Shown here one piece after another: positions 60,701 to 64,000 of a stretch of 64,000 nucleotides of DNA. The first letter of the stretch is position 1. The number at the start of each line of letters is the position of its first letter. The notes beneath the pieces were generated by a model. The model was not told where the DNA came from and did no database searches. It was given only the letters and a program-made list of their open reading frames with translations. The DNA is from Macquaria australasica (lineage: Eukaryota > Chordata > Actinopteri > Centrarchiformes > Percichthyidae), in the NCBI GenBank assembly GCA_005408345.1, contig SEMN01000275.1, forward strand, positions 1 through 64,000, in the 5' to 3' direction. A program made the translations under genes and the position numbers.

Positions 60701-63436
60701 ACTACTGATGACATTAATAAATGTAATTTGTGAATCTAGTGTTTTCTTTTAATACTTGCAATGTTTCCTTCATGATCTTCCAGAGAATTGTTTTGCTTCA
60801 GAGTCCACTGCACACTTTTACACTTTATATATAAGTTTAGTTAAATTAATTAATAACTAAGAGACACAAACTCAACCAAACCAAACCAAAAAAAGGGGGA
60901 GGAGGGGGAGGAGAGGGGGCATAGGGATTGGGGATTGTGGGCTGGGGGGGATTCATCTTGGGCTTGATTGAAATAATATATTATTTTACAGAGTCTATCT
61001 TTGGGGTATACCTTATTCCATTTTTTGTGTGATCCCTGATTGTAAAGGTTAATTTTTCCATGTCCAAAATGTGTTCTATTGTTGATAGCCATAAATTTAG
61101 TTTTACAGCAGCTTCACATTTTTTCAAGTCTGTCTTAATACAGTACTCACATGCCATTTGTACATGGAAAGAGTTATTGGTCGCTTTAATCATCCCTCCT
61201 GTCCATACTGGCTGTGAAGAGATGCCTTCCAAACACAACTCCAAGCTAATGAGGCTTCAGCAGTCTGATTTGGACTAATCCAGTATTGTTTTGAAACAGA
61301 CTTGAAAAAATGTGTTTAAGCATTAATTTATCATGACAGTACTCAGCAGATGCTACCCTATTCCCTGCCTTTACTGCCAACATGACACCCCTCACAGTCA
61401 GATGTCAGTTTAATGTAATGACTAGGACCGTTGTCCAGCACACACAGGATATCTATAATGCACCGCTGCCGTTCAGCTAATGCTTTGGTTCATACATGAA
61501 GCTTCTCCTCACCTCCTTTCCCAGCCTCCTGGACACAAATGAATGGACGGACTCATCGTCCTCCTTGCTTTTCTTCACTAGTATCTCCATGGCAACACTC
61601 AACAGGAGGGGACGAGAGAAGGGTGGGACAGTCTGCAAAAGTCCACTGAAAAACAGACAGAGTATATAGTAGTAGTTAATGCCAAAAAAGAAAAAGATCA
61701 TCATATGGGAATAACTGTAGTTACAAGCCTATCATACTGATCTCACGTTCTACAGAAAATAAACAATGAAGATATTAGGTACACCTGTGCAATCTAACAA
61801 TCCTGCCATAACATCTACCTTACAAAGCTGATAATGTTTAGTTTTGGTGACAGTGAAACATGTAAATTCAATGACGTGTGTATTCTTGAGGTTTGTGTGT
61901 GTGTTAAAACTTTAAAAAAAAACAACTTTAAAACTTGGACGGATTTGAACAGCACTTAGCCACACAACATAATGATGGAGCAACTAAAGGCAGAGTATGA
62001 GACATACTGAAAAATGTGAGCAGAGATCAAATGTGTGCATTTATTTACTGCTACAGTAACTAGCCAAACATTAACAGCATTTTCGTCTTACCTTATTCCT
62101 GAAGGCATCTTGTGGAGCTGTCTGTTGACATACAGATATCTGTTCTTGGAGGCAACATGACTGTAGGTGACTGGCAGAATCTCCCCCCCAAGACCCAGGT
62201 CATCAACCTACACACACAGACACATGCAAGGTGGATGGGGTAACTGTAGCATTATCCTCTGCTTTGCCTGGCACATTAAGAAAGTGAGTATTATCAGTTT
62301 CATGACTCTGTAGAAGGAACTCTTCACCTTGGTCACTCGTGTGGTTAAGCAGCTTTATCGTCTGCTTTCAGTATTTATATTTTCCCCAAGTTCTCCTACG
62401 GTCCAATCAACATCAAGCTGCCCAGTTCATATTTCCTAAGTCTGGTTTAAGTTAGTCTTTTTTTCAATTCCAAAACCTGCATTTTAAAGTCTGCTTTTGT
62501 TTGACATTTATTACCATTCAACCTACTGAGTGTACACTTTAAAGTCATCATTATTCCACAGCAACAGCCATCATTTTCATCTGTAATAATAACCATGAGA
62601 AATACACACCATTGACTGCCTACATCCTCATTACTATGGTAAAACCCACCATATTGAGTGTGTTGCGTCCCACAGGCCCAGCAGGTCGAATCCCTCTGGG
62701 TCCATGTTCAAACACTGCCCCGTCTGACCTCCTGGTGGACCACAGCCAACCTCCAAACCGACTGCTGGACTCCAATACAATGACCTGGAGGAGGAAAAAA
62801 AAAAAAGAGACCGACTCTGCAAAACTGCTTCAGCGGGATGCTGAAAGATAGTTCAGAGGTGAAATCTAGTAGAATGTAGTATTGTAGTGGTCCAAGTAGT
62901 TTCCATCTCACTTATAAGTTCATACATTTCATACATACATTTTCACTTGTATATTTCACATGTTTTATATCTCTCCTCCTTTTATTCGGGGGTGGGGCTG
63001 TCTGCTGCTGTGTTTGGACCAAACACTGCACTAGCTGCTAAACTGCTCTACGTATATAATTCTGAATGCTCCTGCTTCTGATTTCTACATACCATTTTCA
63101 AACACAGGCTTTACAGTTTTATTTTTTTGAAGTGTACTAGATACAGTTCCAGGTACCCATGTTAACTTCATTCCACCATTTAAGTGCAGCGCATTGCTGC
63201 TTTCCTAAGTTTTTCAATTGGAAGAACCCTGGAACTGTCTCCTGCGCAGTGGATCAGATGAGCTGGATGGCCTAAAGAATAGCCACGCTAAATATATGGC
63301 ATTTGCTGTGTGAAATAGTACATATAACACTGTGTGGTTGTGTGTGTGTTACCTTGGTAACCTGAGGGCTCTTGCAGAGGTAGTAAGATGCTGCCAAACC
63401 CCCAATCCCCCCTCCAAGGACTGCAATTGTTCTCAT
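52651..63436 (-). CDS. ppox: protoporphyrinogen oxidase, complete, 12 coding exons
   Basis: PPOX is the FAD enzyme of the mitochondrial inner membrane that oxidises protoporphyrinogen IX to protoporphyrin IX, the penultimate step of heme synthesis. Exons, in transcript order: 63353-63436, 62650-62784, 62092-62207, 61513-61645, 60480-60624, 58574-58767, 55750-55810, 55304-55422, 54953-55066, 53184-53333, 52875-52917, 52651-52787. All junctions are GT-AG and in phase; 1431 bases give 476 residues, close to the 477 of mammals. The start carries the dinucleotide-binding motif VLGGGIGGLAASYYL. Further hallmarks are the E-x-S-x-R-x-GGW block, HGPRGIRPAG, PPFSRPLLLS, VDSLCRGVFAGDCRNLSVRS, KWAQWSLSRGVESIPE, GFGHLLPSSEDRGVLGVVYD, DCIPQYYQGH and the C-terminal FAD segment SLIGSSYDGVSVND. 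No separate mitochondrial presequence is visible, as usual for PPOX. Introns hold a LINE piece, a 1.2 kb fold-back element and LINE remnants; 58900-59760 looks like worn repeats. Confidence 0.97.
53680..54720 (-). mobile_element. non-LTR retrotransposon ORF fragment in ppox intron 9
   Basis: A minus-strand frame of over 200 codons includes LARLTEVPSERLLEDINAAL, the basic segment PPWRRRLEARIKATRREV, KRYTREAEAWRINRMFSTEP and RAETEQYWKSIWEKEASHN, and breaks off after LRADHSNLPEQ. In teleost and cnidarian retrotransposons of the R2/NeSL-like type, this linker precedes the reverse-transcriptase domain; here that domain is missing. Upstream text to about 54720 continues in related frames with an Asp/Ser codon repeat at 54418-54442. 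The opposite-strand open frame (53880-54485) is a shadow. It shares ppox orientation. Confidence 0.7.
54726..54757. repeat. (CT)n microsatellite
   Basis: Pure CT run followed by T-rich sequence and, at 54870-54912, a LINE-like tail (gcaataaagcaaactgaatt with GAATTG repeats). Confidence 0.85.
54935..54950. repeat. (GT)8 tract beside the ppox exon 9 donor
   Basis: On the ppox sense strand it is a (CA)8 run that overlaps the donor itself: the intron starts gtacacacacacac. Confidence 0.85.
56285..57521. mobile_element. 1.2 kb fold-back (palindromic) element in ppox intron 6
   Basis: The left arm (about 56285-56730) and right arm (about 56974-57521) are near-perfect reverse complements, from the outer tttcagatcgtattttttca to the inner gagacatctttagtggg. 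They are separated by a spacer of about 245 bp. The right arm has about 70 bp (including gacggagcagacgtcatcgc) that the left arm lacks, apparently lost between CACA repeats near 56598. The outer ends carry short repeated GATCTGAAA(C/G)TG units that continue to about 57560. No transposase is encoded. The structure fits a fold-back or long-inverted-repeat non-autonomous transposon; its superfamily is unknown. Confidence 0.8.
60627..60642. repeat. (AC)8 tract beside the ppox exon 5 acceptor
   Basis: On the ppox sense strand this is (TG)8 followed directly by the acceptor TAG of exon 5, with a CT run before it. Confidence 0.85.
60860..61280 (-). mobile_element. probable L1/Tx1-type LINE C-terminal remnant
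   Basis: The minus-strand frame reads FHVQMACEYCIKTDLKKCEA, then LWLSTIEHILDMEKLTFTIR and IDSVKYYFNQ after one stop. A WL...I...MEK-TF-R pattern near the end is usual for fish L1/Tx1 ORF2 C-termini. A G/C-rich run and AAACCAAACC-type text lie at its 3' side. Assignment is tentative; it lies in ppox intron 4. Confidence 0.45.
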
Positions 63437-64000
63437 TGGCTGATTACAAACACAAATCACATCCAATAACCAATCAGGAGAGGTGAGAGGATAGCAGAGT
63501 GAAATATAGAGCTGCTGCGCTGTGACAGGGTGGGTCTGGTAAATGAAGCCTGCTGATAATGATACGGAAAACCGTTTATCAGACACACGCCTCATTCTGT
63601 CAGTCAGCAGTCTGTCCAACTGTCCGCCTTTACAGCAGACACACGGTCAGCTTATTTTACACTGCAGAAATAAACTAACTGAAGCTGAAGCACTTTCTAC
63701 TGGGTCTCTAGCTTCACTCTGCTCCTGCATATATCGGTTTCATTGGAGGCTTTTCATTTTCTTTTCTCAGTGTCACTCATATTTACATATTGGACCAAGG
63801 ATGCAAGATCTCCTGTCTCCCTTTTTTTGGTCTGGCAGCAGACTCTCGACTAAACTAATTTCATTGCGTCCCATCCCACTTACATTACCTGACTGACTGT
63901 AATGGAAAAAGTATTTTAAACTGCTTATATCTGCTTGACCTATGTCCCACACCCTGTTGTTATATGCCAGAAGTAAAAGTTCTAGCTGACTCAGTTCCTC
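63437..64000 (-). promoter_or_regulatory. ppox upstream region
   Basis: Sequence upstream of the ppox ATG on the minus strand. Several acceptor-like sites exist, so a noncoding first exon is possible, but I cannot place it. No TATA box or CpG island is evident. The open frames at 63543-63896 have no family support. Confidence 0.3.

Overview
The window is vertebrate nuclear DNA, almost certainly from a ray-finned (teleost) fish. Genes are split into small exons with GT-AG introns. Introns are full of long dinucleotide repeats, Tc1/mariner remnants and L2-, L1/Tx1- and other LINE fragments with the TTGAATTGAATT or CTTATCTTATC 3' tails common in teleosts. I joined exons by hand from splice sites, reading phase and protein-family knowledge; no database search was possible.

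Layout: (1) 1-4260, minus strand: the first coding exon of jarid2 (309-353) with a CpG-rich candidate promoter near 3.8-4.2 kb; the rest of the gene lies beyond the left edge. (2) 6394-17081, plus strand: an eight-exon zona pellucida ZP3-like gene. Its ZP-domain exons are intact, but it carries a frameshift in exon 1, no visible donor after exon 1, an in-frame stop, and two frame changes in a long acidic tail. I call it a probable pseudogene. One intron holds two Tc1-like elements and a LINE piece. (3) 19751-36840, minus strand: complete aldh2, mitochondrial aldehyde dehydrogenase, 13 exons, 518 codons in frame. (4) 36841-43640: the aldh2 upstream region, an L1/Tx1 fragment, a nested repeat block and two unassigned open stretches. 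(5) 43886-50907, plus strand: complete rbm42, 11 coding exons, 402 codons. (6) 52651-63436, minus strand: complete ppox, protoporphyrinogen oxidase, 12 coding exons, 476 codons.

The genes are not an operon or a pathway. They cover chromatin regulation (jarid2), egg coat (zp3-like), mitochondrial aldehyde detoxification (aldh2), RNA binding (rbm42) and heme synthesis (ppox). jarid2/zp3-like and aldh2/rbm42 are divergent pairs; zp3-like/aldh2 and rbm42/ppox are convergent pairs.

The most unusual pattern is the repeated placement of (UG)n tracts right before 3' splice sites and (CA)n tracts right after 5' splice sites in aldh2, rbm42 and ppox. In aldh2 and ppox, complementary tracts bracket exon blocks. 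Other notable items are a 1.2 kb fold-back element in ppox intron 6, an 842 bp inverted-repeat element in jarid2 intron 1, and one repeat family whose scattered copies can be pieced together within the window.
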